DNA of 11,207 nt from JAGXQV01 sp964505475 (GCA_964505475.1 CAZDIJ010000084.1:1-11207); one strand, 5' to 3'. Counted from the first letter of the stretch, positions 1-7,717 are shown. Made by a program: numbers and translations. Notes: generated by a model not told the origin, from the letters alone.

Positions 1-110
1 AAGAATCCCGCCAATACAAATTCGCTTGCGCTTACCTGTACCAGCTCGTAACAAGTGCCCACACTTATCGGCTGTAAGTTGTTAAAGAACGTTGCTTCTT
101 GCGAAGCGAG
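1..110 (-). other. 5' leader of an rRNA operon (16S gene off the left edge)
   Basis: Read on the minus strand, this is the transcribed leader that precedes a 16S rRNA gene. It contains a boxA-like antitermination sequence, GTTCTTTAACAA (79-90), close to the E. coli boxA core CTCTTTAACA. Downstream is a small hairpin, AAGTG-TGGG-CACTT (53-66), within the GATAAGTGTGGGCACTT block that I recall as common in beta- and gammaproteobacterial rRNA leaders and spacers. No mature 16S sequence (such as the AGAGTTTGATC start) is present, so only the leader is in the window. The alternative, a 16S-23S spacer fragment, is less likely because two promoters lie directly upstream. Confidence 0.72.
79..90 (-). 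promoter_or_regulatory. boxA antitermination element of rrn leader
   Basis: Minus-strand GTTCTTTAACAA matches the boxA consensus that loads NusB-S10 and the antitermination complex on rRNA transcripts. It lies about 20-30 nt downstream of the predicted start of the proximal promoter, the usual position. Identity is by motif and context only. Confidence 0.7.
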
Positions 111-116
111 GTGCGC

Positions 117-144
117 ATTATACAGAGGCTTTCGTTTGCGTCAA
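117..144 (-). promoter_or_regulatory. rrn promoter P2 (proximal)
   Basis: On the minus strand, -35 TTGACG (139-144) and -10 TATAAT (117-122) are separated by 16 bp. The bases after the -10 are GCGCACC, a GC-rich discriminator typical of rRNA promoters under ppGpp/DksA control. A 16-bp spacer is also usual for stable-RNA promoters. The start of transcription should fall near 109-111. Confidence 0.78.
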
Positions 145-211
145 GCGTTTGTTTTGCACCACCTGTCTCGCCTGCTTTTGCGTTGCCGCAGTCAGCGGCG
201 AGAAGGTGCGC

Positions 212-239
212 ATTATACGGACGAAAACCCCATGGTCAA
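212..239 (-). promoter_or_regulatory. rrn promoter P1 (distal)
   Basis: On the minus strand, -35 TTGACC (234-239) and -10 TATAAT (212-217) have a 16-bp spacer and the same GCGCACC discriminator as the proximal promoter. The blocks GGTGCGCATTATAC (205-218 and 110-123, plus-strand reading) and GTCAAGCG (235-242 and 140-147) are repeated at exactly 95 bp, so the two promoters look like copies of one another. Tandem P1/P2 promoters are the standard rRNA arrangement in E. coli. Confidence 0.78.
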
Positions 240-249
240 GCGATTTGCG

Positions 250-285
250 AAAGTTTTTTTACAGATCGGTTAAGATTTTTTTACA
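250..285 (-). promoter_or_regulatory. A-tract UP-element-like region upstream of rrn P1
   Basis: Two seven-base T runs on the plus strand (254-260 and 276-282), A-tracts on the promoter strand, start 22 bp apart, about two helical turns. Each sits in a repeated AAG(T/A)TTTTTTTACA context (251-263 and 272-285). Their position just upstream of the distal -35 fits an UP element or intrinsically bent DNA that binds the alpha subunit C-terminal domain or Fis. The role is inferred from position and composition. Confidence 0.5.
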
Positions 286-304
286 AACAACGGGATAGCA
301 ATAA

Positions 305-1504
<1,200 letters not shown>

Positions 1505-1625
1505 CCAATATTCCTCTGAAATTCATGCTTGCTATTCTTCGGCAGCGCCGCTCAGGCTAATACAGCCTTCACGGACACGTGGTTTTCTGCTAACCTTGCG
1601 TCTGTAAAAAAATTCAGGGTTATCA
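1505..1625. other. Divergent intergenic region tyrS / M23 peptidase
   Basis: This 121-bp stretch separates two divergent genes and must hold both promoters. It contains the Shine-Dalgarno AGAGGA of tyrS and an AGGG for the peptidase gene (about 1616-1619). I could not pick a convincing -35/-10 pair for either direction; TTCACG...TAACCT (17 bp apart, plus strand) is too weak to call. No hairpin or T-box-like leader is apparent. Confidence 0.5.
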
Positions 1626-2942
1626 ATGCAGAACAATAAACCTGCAATTCTAGCGCAAAAATTCGCGCTTCAAGAACGAAAAATCAGTCTGCGGTGGTTG
1701 GTCGGACTTTCCAGTCTGCCGTTATTCGGCATCGTTGCCGCCTTCGGCATTGCCCCTGGCACCGAAACACGGGATGTCCCGGTACAAACCGTCATCGAAC
1801 AACTTGACCTTCCCGGCGCAGCCGAAATCACTACGGCGGGAACCTACTGGCGCGAAGAGAAAATCCAGCGCGGAGACACCATTTCCGCGCTACTGGAACG
1901 GCTCGAGGTCCGCAACGAGGAAATTTCCAGCTTCCTGCGCAGCTCAAGAGACTCAAAAGGCATCAGGCAGTTGGTTCCCGGCCGCACCGTACGCGCAAAA
2001 ACCACCGAGGATGGTGAATTGCTCTCCCTGCGTTACATCAGCGGCAGCGACAACATGCTGAGCGTAGATAAGGAAAATGGCGTCTTCCGCGCCAGCGACC
2101 AATCCGTCCCGATGGAGCCGCGCACCTTGATGAAGTCCGGCGAGATCAAAAGCTCCCTGTTTGCCGCCACCGACGCCGCCAACATCCCTGACAATATCGC
2201 CATGCAACTGGCCGACGTATTTTCGTCGGATATCGACTTTCACCAGGATTTGCGCAAAGGCGACCGCTTCAATGTGGTTTATGAAGTTTTCTACAACAAC
2301 GGCGAGCCAGTCAAAAGCGGTCGCGTCCTGGCTGCCGAATTCGTCAATCAGGGCAAAACCTATCATGCCATCTACTTTCAGGACCGCGATGGCAGGGGCG
2401 GATATTACACGCCGGACGGCAAGAACTTGCGCAAGGCATTCCTGCGCTCGCCGCTGGAATTTTCCCGCATCACCTCCGGCTTCACCAATGCCCGCTACCA
2501 CCCTGTCTTGAAGGAATGGCGCGCCCACAAGGGCATCGACTACGGCGCGCCGACCGGAACGCGGGTCAAAGCCACGGCCGACGGCTCCGTGGAATTCGTA
2601 GGTAAAAAAGGGGGCTACGGCAACTTGGTCGTCCTGAAGCACCAAGGCCAATACAGCACCGTATATGGACACCTCAGCGGCTTCGCCAAGGGGCTGCGCA
2701 AAGGCGGCAAGGTCAGCCAGGGCGACGTGATCGGTTTCGTCGGCATGACCGGACTGGCAACCGGCCCCCATCTGCACTATGAATTCAAGGTCGCAGGAGT
2801 TCAGCGCAACCCGCTCAGCATTACGCTGCCCACGGCATTCCCGATCGCGGCGCACTACAAGGCCGATTTCGAAAAGCGCGCCAGCCTGCTGACCGGACGC
2901 CTGGAATTGCTGCGCAACACCAATCTGGCCGCATTGGAATAA
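1626..2942 (+). CDS. M23 family murein DD-endopeptidase, MepM-like
   Basis: Membrane-anchored zinc peptidase expected to cut peptide cross-links in peptidoglycan in the periplasm. Of 438 residues, 23-42 form one hydrophobic N-terminal anchor. Residues about 75-125 resemble the LysM-like/OapA-like region of MepM proteins (QRGDTISALLERL), followed by an intermediate beta-rich domain. The M23 (LytM) domain spans about 295-395: HKGIDYGAP supplies H301 and D305, YGHL supplies H349, and GPHLHYEF supplies H382 and H384. All zinc and catalytic residues are present, so it should be active, unlike degenerate LytM factors such as EnvC. Length is close to E. coli MepM (440 aa). It is followed by anmK after a short gap and is probably cotranscribed. 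The ATG has a modest AGGG upstream. Confidence 0.92.
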   Translation: MQNNKPAILAQKFALQERKISLRWLVGLSSLPLFGIVAAFGIAPGTETRDVPVQTVIEQLDLPGAAEITTAGTYWREEKIQRGDTISALLERLEVRNEEISSFLRSSRDSKGIRQLVPGRTVRAKTTEDGELLSLRYISGSDNMLSVDKENGVFRASDQSVPMEPRTLMKSGEIKSSLFAATDAANIPDNIAMQLADVFSSDIDFHQDLRKGDRFNVVYEVFYNNGEPVKSGRVLAAEFVNQGKTYHAIYFQDRDGRGGYYTPDGKNLRKAFLRSPLEFSRITSGFTNARYHPVLKEWRAHKGIDYGAPTGTRVKATADGSVEFVGKKGGYGNLVVLKHQGQYSTVYGHLSGFAKGLRKGGKVSQGDVIGFVGMTGLATGPHLHYEFKVAGVQRNPLSITLPTAFPIAAHYKADFEKRASLLTGRLELLRNTNLAALE

Positions 2943-2957
2943 TCGTTGCAGACGGAC

Positions 2958-4058
2958 ATGAGCACGCCGAAGCGTTATATCGGCATCATGTCCGGCACCA
3001 GCCTGGACGGCATAGACGTCGTCGCCGTCGAATTTTGCGAAGCCGCCCCCCCCGTCCTGCTAGGGCATTGTTATCTTCCCTATGACGATCCGCTACGCAG
3101 TGAACTGCTGGCTCTCAACAGCCCCGGCGACAACGAACTCGAGCGTTGCGCCCTGGCCGGCAACGCGCTTTCCCGGCTCTATGCCGCGGCGGTTGGAAAA
3201 TTGCTTGCCCAGAGCGGTCTACAATCCCGGCAAATCCATGCCATTGGCTGCCACGGCCAAACCGTCCGCCATCGCCCGGAACTCGGTTACACAGTTCAAC
3301 TCGTCAATCCATCATTGCTCGCCGAATTGTGCGGCATCCAGGTGGCCGCCGACTTCCGCAGCCGCGACATTGCCGCCGGTGGGCAAGGCGCCCCGCTGGT
3401 ACCGGCTTTCCATGCCGCACTTTTCCGCCACCCGGCAATCCACCGCGTCGTTGCAAATATCGGAGGCATCGCCAATCTGACCGACCTGCCGCCAGATGGC
3501 CGGATTCATGGTTTCGATTGCGGCCCCGGCAACCTGCTCATGGACCACTGGGCTGCCCGCCACCTCGGAACCGCTTATGACAATGGCGGCGAATGGGCGC
3601 TAAGCGGCAATGTAATTCCAAAGCTGCTGTCGAGCATGCTTGCCGACCCATTCTTCGCCACCCCGCCGCCCAAGAGCACCGGGCGCGACCTATTCAATCC
3701 ATCTTGGCTGCAAAAGCATGTTTCCACCCTGCATCGCCCGGCCGACGTTCAAGCGACCCTACTCGATCTGACCGCCCACGCTATCGCCGATGCGATCGCC
3801 ACGCATTGCCATGGAGCACGGGAATTGTATCTATGCGGAGGAGGCGCCCGCAACACCGCCTTGGTTCAACGGCTTAAATTTCTCCTGCCGGAAATGACGA
3901 TGACCGCAACAGATACGCTGGGAGTTCCAGTCGACCAAGTGGAAGCACTGGCTTTTGCCTGGCTGGCGAAACAAACCCTTAATGGAGAAGCAGGAAACCT
4001 ACCCGAAGTGACCGGCGCCAAAGGGTTGCGCATACTGGGCGCCCTCTATCCCACCTGA
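2958..4058 (+). CDS. anmK: Anhydro-N-acetylmuramic acid kinase
   Basis: AnmK uses ATP to cleave the 1,6-anhydro ring of anhydro-MurNAc and phosphorylate it to MurNAc-6-phosphate, a cytosolic step of peptidoglycan recycling. With the ATG at 2958 the product is 366 aa, the usual family size. The nucleotide-binding start GIMSGTSLDGID is at residues 9-20, GCHGQTVRH at 97-105, the catalytic region FDCGPGN at 186-192 (D187 the likely base), and the C-terminal glycine-rich CGGGARN at 293-299. A TTG at 2946 would add four residues and has GGAAT upstream; neither start has a strong ribosome site, and coupling with the peptidase gene (stop at 2942) is likely. A C8 run (3046-3053) lies in frame near the 5' end. 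It pairs functionally with the upstream murein hydrolase. Confidence 0.95.
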   Translation: MSTPKRYIGIMSGTSLDGIDVVAVEFCEAAPPVLLGHCYLPYDDPLRSELLALNSPGDNELERCALAGNALSRLYAAAVGKLLAQSGLQSRQIHAIGCHGQTVRHRPELGYTVQLVNPSLLAELCGIQVAADFRSRDIAAGGQGAPLVPAFHAALFRHPAIHRVVANIGGIANLTDLPPDGRIHGFDCGPGNLLMDHWAARHLGTAYDNGGEWALSGNVIPKLLSSMLADPFFATPPPKSTGRDLFNPSWLQKHVSTLHRPADVQATLLDLTAHAIADAIATHCHGARELYLCGGGARNTALVQRLKFLLPEMTMTATDTLGVPVDQVEALAFAWLAKQTLNGEAGNLPEVTGAKGLRILGALYPT

Positions 4059-4062
4059 AAAT

Positions 4063-4088
4063 AAAAAAGGGGCTTGCGCCCCTTTTTT
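4063..4088. terminator. Bidirectional intrinsic terminator anmK / erpA
   Basis: A perfect 11-bp stem, AAAAAAGGGGC / GCCCCTTTTTT, with a TTGC loop. It gives a GC core followed by six T on either strand, so it can end both anmK (plus) and erpA (minus), which converge here. Confidence 0.92.
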
Positions 4089-4104
4089 GCCGTGAACCGT
4101 TCCG

Positions 4105-4455
4105 TTATGCCGAAAAAGAAGAACCGCAACCGCAGGTCGTGGTGGCGTTCGGATTCTTGATGACGAACTGCGAGCCTTGCAGGCTTTCCTTATAATCAAT
4201 TTCGGCGCCCGCCAGATATTGAAAACTCATCGAGTCGATCAACAAATTGACCCCGTTCTTTTCAATTACCGTATCGTCTTCGTTGGTGTTCTCATCGAAA
4301 GTGAATCCGTATTGAAAGCCCGAACAGCCCCCGCCGGTGACGAACACGCGCAATTTAAGACCGGGAATTCCTTCCTCCTCGATCAGGCTCTTAACCTTCG
4401 CGGCCGCGCTATCGGTAAAATTCAGGGGGGAAGGCATCTCTGTCGCTGCGTTCAT
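4105..4455 (-). CDS. erpA: Iron-sulfur cluster insertion protein ErpA
   Basis: A-type Fe-S carrier that passes clusters to apoproteins. The product is 116 aa with the three cysteines of the A-type fold: C44 in VTGGGCSGFQYGF, and C108 and C110 in the terminal TTCGCGSSFS. It follows E. coli ErpA very closely through this core, including the NPNA..TCGCGSSFS ending, rather than IscA or SufA. The start chosen is the ATG at 4455, with GGAG (4462-4465) 6 nt upstream. The upstream TTG at 4467 overlaps this ribosome site, so it is unlikely. It has a promoter of its own that overlaps the end of the bactofilin gene, and ends at the bidirectional terminator shared with anmK. Confidence 0.95.
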   Translation of the reverse strand: MNAATEMPSPLNFTDSAAAKVKSLIEEEGIPGLKLRVFVTGGGCSGFQYGFTFDENTNEDDTVIEKNGVNLLIDSMSFQYLAGAEIDYKESLQGSQFVIKNPNATTTCGCGSSFSA

Positions 4456-4483
4456 TATCATCTCCAAAAACGAATGGTGTTAC

Positions 4484-4512
4484 ATTATCCAATGCCATAC
4501 AAGTTTAGTCAA
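4484..4512 (-). promoter_or_regulatory. erpA promoter overlapping the bactofilin stop codon
   Basis: Minus-strand TTGACT (4507-4512) and GATAAT (4484-4489) are 17 bp apart, each matching consensus at five of six positions. The -35 covers the TGA stop of the bactofilin gene (4509-4511), so erpA can be expressed apart from the argC operon. The predicted start near 4477 leaves a leader of about 22 nt. Confidence 0.65.
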
Positions 4513-4922
4513 CTACTTGGCGCCAATACGACCGGCTCGCTGGCTGGCGCATCCCCAACCTCCTGCTGGTGCATCAGCTTTCCTTCGACGATGGCGCCCA
4601 CATGCATTTCCAGGGTTTTGTAGAACACATCGCCAGTGACCCGGGATTTCCCCTGAAGTTCCACGTATTCACCGGCATGCACCGGGCCGATCACCGTACC
4701 GTTGACCACCACGTGCGAAACGCGGATCACCCCTTCGATGCGCCCCTGCTCGCTGAGCACCAACGTGCTCGGGTGGCCTTCCACTTCGCGGATATTCCCG
4801 CAAACCCGGCCATCCACCCGCAATCCGCCGGAAAAAGACAAATCCCCGTCTATCCGGGTTTCTGCCCCGATCAAGGAGTCGATGCGGTTCTGCGGTTTGC
4901 CGCTTTTGCTCTTAAAAAACAT
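4509..4922 (-). CDS. Bactofilin (polymer-forming cytoskeletal protein)
   Basis: Bactofilins are small beta-helical proteins that polymerise without nucleotide into membrane-associated filaments and often position cell-wall enzymes. The 137-aa product has a short basic, flexible N-terminus (MFFKSKSGK), then the repeating glycine/valine beta-strand pattern of the DUF583 domain at about 15-115 (DSLIGAETRIDGDLSFSGGL, later VVVNGTVIGPVHAG), and a disordered alanine/proline-rich tail. The ATG at 4922 has AGGGA (4929-4933) 6 nt upstream; an alternative TTG at 4928 is adjacent to that site and less likely. It starts 16 bp after the DUF6776 gene, so the two are probably cotranscribed. The hydrophobic MFF start could act as a membrane-targeting segment, as reported for some bactofilins. 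Confidence 0.9.
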   Translation of the reverse strand: MFFKSKSGKPQNRIDSLIGAETRIDGDLSFSGGLRVDGRVCGNIREVEGHPSTLVLSEQGRIEGVIRVSHVVVNGTVIGPVHAGEYVELQGKSRVTGDVFYKTLEMHVGAIVEGKLMHQQEVGDAPASEPVVLAPSS

Positions 4923-4938
4923 ACGCAATCCCTATGTG

Positions 4939-5685
4939 TTAGGAAACACTTACCGTTTGCAGCAGCCTCGGCTGCAACGAGCCGTTTTCGAAAATACGCA
5001 CCTGCACATTCTTCACCTGAGCCTTGGGCGCCACCTGAAATGTTCCCTCCACCCGCTGGTAAAACTTGAAGTTCAGGTTGAATAGCTGGGCGTCCTTCCC
5101 CCCCGTCGCAGGGAGCGTCATCACCGTTTTCCTGCCGTCCTGCTGCAAGTTTACCAGCAACTGCACTTTACCTTGAAATTCCTTTTCACGATGCCCCCCT
5201 TGCAGCAACAGCAATTGATAGCGGTATTCCCCCGGCAATACGCTGTTTTCCACCTTGACGCGGTAAATACTGAGATTTCCATCGTTTTTATCGGTGGACA
5301 TCAGCTTGCGGAAAAAAGCGACGTCCTCCTTCAGGTGTGCATTTTCATCCTGGATGGCTTTCAGCGACTTCGCCAAGTCGCTTTGAGTCGCCTGTTCGAT
5401 TTGCATTCTGCGGTCGGACTGCGCCACCCGCGAACGCAGATCGGCATTTTCACCCTCCAGTGCGGCAACCCGGTTGCGCAAGTCATACAATTCATCAATA
5501 GTGACGCCGCGTTCAAACCCGGCAAAACGCATTCCGGCATTGTACGTCCACCACGCCAGCGCCAGCCCGCCGGCAAACATCGCCATTATCAGGGGAATTC
5601 GCCAGTACCACGCCAGATGGCGGCGCACCGCCAGCGGCGAGGAGGCAATACTGAAGCGGCGTTTGAATTTCCTGGCCAGCTTCAT
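4939..5685 (-). CDS. DUF6776-type membrane protein with periplasmic coiled coil
   Basis: Function unknown; I assign it to the DUF6776 group from memory of such proteins beside bactofilin genes. The 248-aa product has a basic cytoplasmic N-terminus (1-27), one membrane helix (about 28-50), a strong coiled coil (about 62-130, including VAALEGENADLRSRVAQSDR), and a beta-rich C-terminal domain (about 138-247), presumably periplasmic. The start is the ATG at 5685, which overlaps the argC stop as ATGA; no clear Shine-Dalgarno is visible, so translational coupling is likely. The open frame extends upstream inside argC, but that part is a shadow. Position between argC and a bactofilin gene suggests a membrane partner of the bactofilin filament; this is inference. 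A C7 run (5098-5104) lies in the coding sequence. Confidence 0.82.
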   Translation of the reverse strand: MKLARKFKRRFSIASSPLAVRRHLAWYWRIPLIMAMFAGGLALAWWTYNAGMRFAGFERGVTIDELYDLRNRVAALEGENADLRSRVAQSDRRMQIEQATQSDLAKSLKAIQDENAHLKEDVAFFRKLMSTDKNDGNLSIYRVKVENSVLPGEYRYQLLLLQGGHREKEFQGKVQLLVNLQQDGRKTVMTLPATGGKDAQLFNLNFKFYQRVEGTFQVAPKAQVKNVQVRIFENGSLQPRLLQTVSVS

Positions 5686-6710
5686 GGCAGCAGCGGAATC
5701 TGCTGCAAACCCATATTCTCCGGGAAACCGAACAATATATTCATGTTCTGAACCGCCTGACCAGCCGCCCCTTTCGTCAGATTGTCGATCACCGACAAGA
5801 CGACCGCGACATCCCCGCCCTGCGGACGGTGAACCGCGATACGGCAAAGATTGCTGCCGCGCACCGAGCGGGTTTCCGGGTGAGCGCCTTTAGGCAGCAC
5901 ATCGACGAAATGCTCGCCGGCATAGCGTTTCTCGTACAAAGCCTGTAAATCCACCTCGCCAGTCAGCCGCACGTAGAGCGTGGCGTGGATACCGCGAATC
6001 AGCGGAGTCAAATGCGGCACAAAAGTCAGATTCACCGCCTTGCCCGCCATGAGTTCCAAGCCCTGGCGTATCTCCGGCAAATGGCGATGGCCGCCCACCG
6101 CATACGCCTTGAAATTATCCGACGCCTCGCTGAACAGGGTAGGCACTTCCGCCTTGCGTCCCGCGCCGGAAACCCCCGATTTACAATCGGCCACCACATG
6201 GCCGGGGTCTGCCAACCCCGCTTCCATCAACGGCAACAACCCCAATTGGGCGGCAGTCGGGTAGCATCCCGGGTTGGCGACCAGGCGGGCGCCCTTGATC
6301 CTGTCGCGGTTGAGTTCGGGCAAACCGTACACCGCCTCGGCAATCAGGTCGGGGCAAGCGTGTTGCATGCCATACCACTTCTCCCACACCGCTACATCCT
6401 TGATGCGGAAATCGGCCGCCAGATCAATCACCCGCACCCCGGCATCCAACAGCGCACGGGTTTCCTGCATGGCGATGCCGTTGGGAGTGGCGAAAAACAC
6501 TACATCGCAGGAAGCCAAGCCGCCATCGCCCGGTTCGACGAATTTCAATTCCACCCGCCCGCGCAGGCTGGGAAACATGTCGCTTACCGGCATCCCTGCT
6601 TCCTTGCGCGAGGTGATCGCCTGCAACCGCACTTCGGGATGCTGCGCCAGCAGACGCAACAATTCGACCCCGGTGTAACCGGTACCGCCAACAATGCCTA
6701 CTTTAATCAT
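5682..6710 (-). CDS. argC: N-acetyl-gamma-glutamyl-phosphate reductase
   Basis: Third step of arginine synthesis: NADPH-dependent reduction of N-acetyl-glutamyl-5-phosphate to the semialdehyde, in the cytosol. The product is 342 aa. The nucleotide-binding motif GIVGGTGYTGVELLRLL is at residues 5-21, the catalytic cysteine C149 in VANPGCYPTA, and the conserved GGHRHLPEI with the active-site histidine region at about 207-214. These features mark the long (type 1) ArgC family. A promoter and separate terminator upstream make it independent of rpsI. It is the first gene of an apparent argC-DUF6776-bactofilin operon, with a 4-bp overlap to the next gene. Ribosome site AAGAG lies just before the ATG. 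No ARG box was recognised. Confidence 0.95.
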   Translation of the reverse strand: MIKVGIVGGTGYTGVELLRLLAQHPEVRLQAITSRKEAGMPVSDMFPSLRGRVELKFVEPGDGGLASCDVVFFATPNGIAMQETRALLDAGVRVIDLAADFRIKDVAVWEKWYGMQHACPDLIAEAVYGLPELNRDRIKGARLVANPGCYPTAAQLGLLPLMEAGLADPGHVVADCKSGVSGAGRKAEVPTLFSEASDNFKAYAVGGHRHLPEIRQGLELMAGKAVNLTFVPHLTPLIRGIHATLYVRLTGEVDLQALYEKRYAGEHFVDVLPKGAHPETRSVRGSNLCRIAVHRPQGGDVAVVLSVIDNLTKGAAGQAVQNMNILFGFPENMGLQQIPLLP

Positions 6711-6740
6711 GTCGCTCTTAGTCCTTGCAACGAAAGGGTG

Positions 6741-6769
6741 ATAATAATAAGCCTGTACCCAATAAGCAA
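6741..6769 (-). promoter_or_regulatory. argC promoter
   Basis: Minus-strand TTGCTT (6764-6769) and TATTAT (6741-6746) with a 17-bp spacer lie between the rpsI terminator and the argC start. The start near 6734 gives a leader of about 24 nt. The -10 matches consensus at five of six positions and the -35 at four. Confidence 0.6.
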
Positions 6770-6770
6770 T

Positions 6771-6801
6771 AAAAAAGCCGCCAACTTGTGGCGGCTTTTT
6801 T
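6771..6801 (-). terminator. Intrinsic terminator of the rplM-rpsI operon
   Basis: A stem GCCGCCA / TGGCGGC (6777-6783 and 6789-6795) with a five-base loop, flanked by six A and six T, so the stem can extend to 13 bp. On the minus strand the T tract follows the hairpin directly, 18 bp after the rpsI stop codon. It would also work on the other strand, but no plus-strand gene ends here. Confidence 0.9.
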
Positions 6802-6818
6802 GCCTGCTGCTACGCGGA

Positions 6819-7211
6819 TTAGCGCTTGGAGAATTGCTTCCGACGGCGCGCCTTGCGCAGACCGACTTTTTTACGTTCGACCTCACGGGCATCGCGGGTA
6901 ATCAAACCGGCTTGGCTCAGCGCCCCCTTCAGCGCGGCATCGTAATCCACCAGCGCGCGCGCGATCCCATGACGCACCGCGCCGGCCTGGCCGGATTCAC
7001 CACCGCCGCTCACATTTACCATTATGTCGAAGGAACCCTGGTTGCTGGTCACTTCAAGCGGCTGGCGGGCAACCATACGGCCGGTTTCACGGGCAAAATA
7101 CTCGTCAATCGGCTTGCCATTGACGATGATGGCGCCCTTACCGGACTTCAGAAAAACACGCGCCACGGAGCTTTTGCGACGACCCGTGCCGTAGTAGTAG
7201 TTTCCGATCAT
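6819..7211 (-). CDS. rpsI: 30S ribosomal protein S9 (uS9)
   Basis: Structural protein of the small subunit; its basic C-terminal tail reaches the P-site tRNA. The product is 130 aa, the same as E. coli S9, with the N-terminal YYYGTGRRKSSVARVF, the glycine-rich VSGGGESGQAGAVRHGIARAL, and the typical ending RRKQFSKR. It follows rplM by 9 bp with AAGGA as ribosome site, and an intrinsic terminator closes the operon. Confidence 0.98.
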   Translation of the reverse strand: MIGNYYYGTGRRKSSVARVFLKSGKGAIIVNGKPIDEYFARETGRMVARQPLEVTSNQGSFDIMVNVSGGGESGQAGAVRHGIARALVDYDAALKGALSQAGLITRDAREVERKKVGLRKARRRKQFSKR

Positions 7212-7220
7212 GACTATTCC

Positions 7221-7649
7221 TTAAATTTCCAGAGGTTTCGGTTGCTGGGCAACATGATGATGCTGCGCGCCGGCGTAAACTTTTAGCTTACGGAACATGG
7301 CGTAGCCGAGCGGACCTTTCGGCAGCATGCCCTTTACGGCTTTTTCCAAAACACGACCGGGAAAACGATCCTGCATTTTGCCGAAGGTGGTGCTGTAAAT
7401 ACCGCCAGGATAACCGCTGTGGCGGTGATAGACCTTATCCTCGGCCTTGTTGCCGGTCACGCGCAGCTTATCCACGTTCACGACCACGATGTAGTCGCCG
7501 GTATCCACGTGCGGCGTGTACTCGGCCTTATGCTTGCCGCGCAGGCGGTGAGCAATCTCGCTCGCCAGGCGACCCAAAACTTTGTCGGTGGCGTCTACCA
7601 CGAACCATTCGCGCTTCACTTCATGCGCTTTTGCTGAAAAGGTTTTCAT
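7221..7649 (-). CDS. rplM: 50S ribosomal protein L13 (uL13)
   Basis: Early-assembly protein of the large subunit that binds 23S rRNA. The product is 142 aa, the same as E. coli L13. Recognisable segments are WFVVDATDKVLGRLAS near the N-terminus, the HVDTGDYIVVVN block, YPGGIYSTTFG, and MLPKGPLGYAMFRKLKVYAG near the C-terminus. First gene of the rplM-rpsI operon. The ribosome site AGGA is about 9 nt upstream of the ATG, and a strong promoter lies 39 bp upstream. Confidence 0.98.
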   Translation of the reverse strand: MKTFSAKAHEVKREWFVVDATDKVLGRLASEIAHRLRGKHKAEYTPHVDTGDYIVVVNVDKLRVTGNKAEDKVYHRHSGYPGGIYSTTFGKMQDRFPGRVLEKAVKGMLPKGPLGYAMFRKLKVYAGAQHHHVAQQPKPLEI

Positions 7650-7687
7650 AGCGAAAATCCTGTTGCGTCCATCAGAGAAAGACGCGC

Positions 7688-7717
7688 ATTCTATGTCATG
7701 GTTAACGCCGCTGTCAA
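7688..7717 (-). promoter_or_regulatory. rplM-rpsI promoter
   Basis: Minus-strand TTGACA (7712-7717), a perfect -35, and TAGAAT (7688-7693) with an 18-bp spacer. The following bases GCGCGTC form a GC-rich discriminator like that of the rRNA promoters in this window, suggesting growth-rate or stringent control. The predicted start near 7681 leaves a leader of about 32 nt. Confidence 0.75.

Noticed and set aside
1505..1625. T-box-like or other amino-acid-responsive leader upstream of tyrS
   Set aside because: The space is too short, there is no leader terminator and no T-box sequence, and such leaders are rare outside Gram-positive bacteria.
1953..2855. 300-codon minus-strand open frame opposite the M23 peptidase gene
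   Set aside because: Shadow created by GC-rich codon use of a clearly recognised gene; no domain and no ribosome site.
5686..5847. N-terminal extension of the DUF6776 protein inside argC
   Set aside because: The extension lies wholly within argC and is low-complexity; the ATGA overlap start at 5685 gives a normal anchored protein.
6771..6801. Terminator hairpin as an argC attenuator
   Set aside because: It lies upstream of the predicted argC promoter and directly follows rpsI; no leader peptide with arginine codons is seen.
5985..7286. 433-codon plus-strand open frame spanning argC, rpsI and part of rplM
   Set aside because: It is antisense to three certain genes and passes through the rpsI terminator and argC promoter; composition is non-coding.
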